From the NCBI GenBank assembly GCA_947492905.1, contig CANLOL010000001.1:186001-250000 (forward strand): a stretch of 64,000 bases of DNA, in the 5' to 3' direction. Origin of the DNA: an uncultured Sphingorhabdus sp. (GTDB taxonomy: Bacteria > Pseudomonadota > Alphaproteobacteria > Sphingomonadales > Sphingomonadaceae). The stretch's first letter is position 1, and each line of letters starts with the position of its first letter. The notes under the pieces were generated by a model. The model made no database searches and was not told where the DNA came from. It saw only the letters and a program-made list of their open reading frames with translations. The position numbers and the translations under genes are program-made. Below are positions 63,459 through 64,000 of this stretch, piece by piece.

Positions 63459-64000
63459 TGATGGCTGAAGGTATTATAATTGAGCTTCAGCGCGATTGTA
63501 TTGATGCAGCTGTTCAAGTCAGTAATATCTTACGTAAAGCCAAGTTAATTGCTAAAAAGTTAGATTTAGAAACCTTACAAGCATGGATGAATTCTGAATT
63601 AAACGGATATTCTTGTTCACCACTAGATTTACCTGATTATAGAAAAGGAGTTGGTCAACCGAAATTCAAAAATCCATATCATGGCTGGTGTCCATTAATG
63701 ACCGAAAATAACAGCTTTGGTAATACTATTAAGACAGTTTTCTTTATGCAGCCAATCGCCGAATTAGAAGATCTCAGTCGTGGTAAAGGCAATTTAATAA
63801 TGCAATATAACTCTGGAATCGAAGAAGTTATTCAAAAACAATTACCAATGCCAATGGAATGCGGTCTCGAGTTTTCTAAAGCGCAAATAACTATAGTGCT
63901 AGATCATGTTCGTAATACAATACTTGATTGGTCTGCCGAATTAGAATTACAAGGAATCATTGGAGAGGGTATGACTTTCAATTCAGAAGATAGGAGAGAG
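63458..64000 (+). CDS. AbiTii-domain-like protein, partial
   Basis: Open to the window edge (181 codons seen). The N-terminus IIIELQRDCIDAAVQVSNIL then RKAKLIAKKLDLETLQAWMNSEL and NGY fits the AbiTii domain, found in abortive-infection phage-defence proteins and other conflict systems. ATG 63458 shares a base with the nrdB stop; ATG 63461 follows. AT-richer than nrdB. The C-terminal domain, which would decide its role, is outside the window. Confidence 0.6.
   Translation, partial: MMAEGIIIELQRDCIDAAVQVSNILRKAKLIAKKLDLETLQAWMNSELNGYSCSPLDLPDYRKGVGQPKFKNPYHGWCPLMTENNSFGNTIKTVFFMQPIAELEDLSRGKGNLIMQYNSGIEEVIQKQLPMPMECGLEFSKAQITIVLDHVRNTILDWSAELELQGIIGEGMTFNSEDRRE

Overview
The window reads as chromosomal DNA of an alphaproteobacterium, most likely Sphingomonadales. 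This rests on the class I (archaeal-type) lysyl-tRNA synthetase, the accB-accC and rpmF-plsX-fabH-ihfA-merR orders, an exosortase-A-associated glycosyltransferase and O-ligase pair, a TonB/ExbB/multi-ExbD block, and GANTC-rich regulatory DNA. Base composition looks AT-rich for that order (judged by eye, not counted). No tRNA, rRNA, CRISPR array, transposase or integrase was seen. Most of the window is ordinary housekeeping sequence with a few accessory islands.

Layout. 0-5 kb: end of aroQ, accB-accC with a class A beta-lactamase appended, a small periplasmic protein and an Arg/Asn-rich RcnB-like protein. 5-10.3 kb: secreted amidohydrolase, 2OG-Fe(II) oxygenase, GST, a patch of dispersed intergenic repeats, argE, and a desaturase. 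10.3-16.2 kb: short asparaginase coupled to lysK, a divergent DinG-like helicase, SixA-like phosphatase. 16.2-19.4 kb: the merR-ihfA-fabH-plsX-rpmF block, reverse strand. 19.6-24.4 kb: MAPEG protein, orphan HExxH protein, a frameshifted phospholipase-D-like gene, an MBL hydrolase, and an S24 repressor facing two tiny coupled genes across an operator-like array. 24.4-32.5 kb: acidic membrane protein, exosortase-linked glycan genes, MscS channel, MaoC-thiolase-ABM operon. 32.5-43.1 kb: dipeptide epimerase, PHA depolymerase, ABC exporter, flotillin/YqiJ pair, tonB-exbB-exbD-exbD-(terminator)-exbD. 43.3-49.8 kb: ergothioneine genes egtB-egtD behind a cobalamin adenosyltransferase, HIG1 protein, gluQ, HNH nuclease, orphan 2Fe-2S subunit. 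50-53.8 kb: rpsU, duplicated FKBP isomerases, SDR, glycosyltransferase. 53.8-55.8 kb: DUF2256 protein and an XRE regulator followed by three coupled paralogous membrane proteins plus a fourth remnant. 55.8-58.9 kb: hemolysin III, two small proteins, class I fumarase. 58.9-64 kb: a 1.1-kb non-coding region with long direct repeats, then nrdA, a two-TM protein, nrdB and an AbiTii-like gene cut by the window edge.

The strongest candidates for something undescribed are (1) the nrdA upstream region, with two ~236-bp direct repeats each opening with a DnaA-box-like site, a repeated TTTACCC motif, twelve GANTC sites and a long imperfect hairpin; (2) the nrdA-2TM-nrdB-AbiTii arrangement; (3) the XRE/26-bp palindrome/three-paralogue membrane operon, whose downstream ribosome-binding sites lie inside the conserved PPEGD tails; and (4) the S24 repressor with its spaced TAGGA/TCCTA array. 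None could be tested by database search here, so all family names rest on recognition of motifs in the translated sequence.
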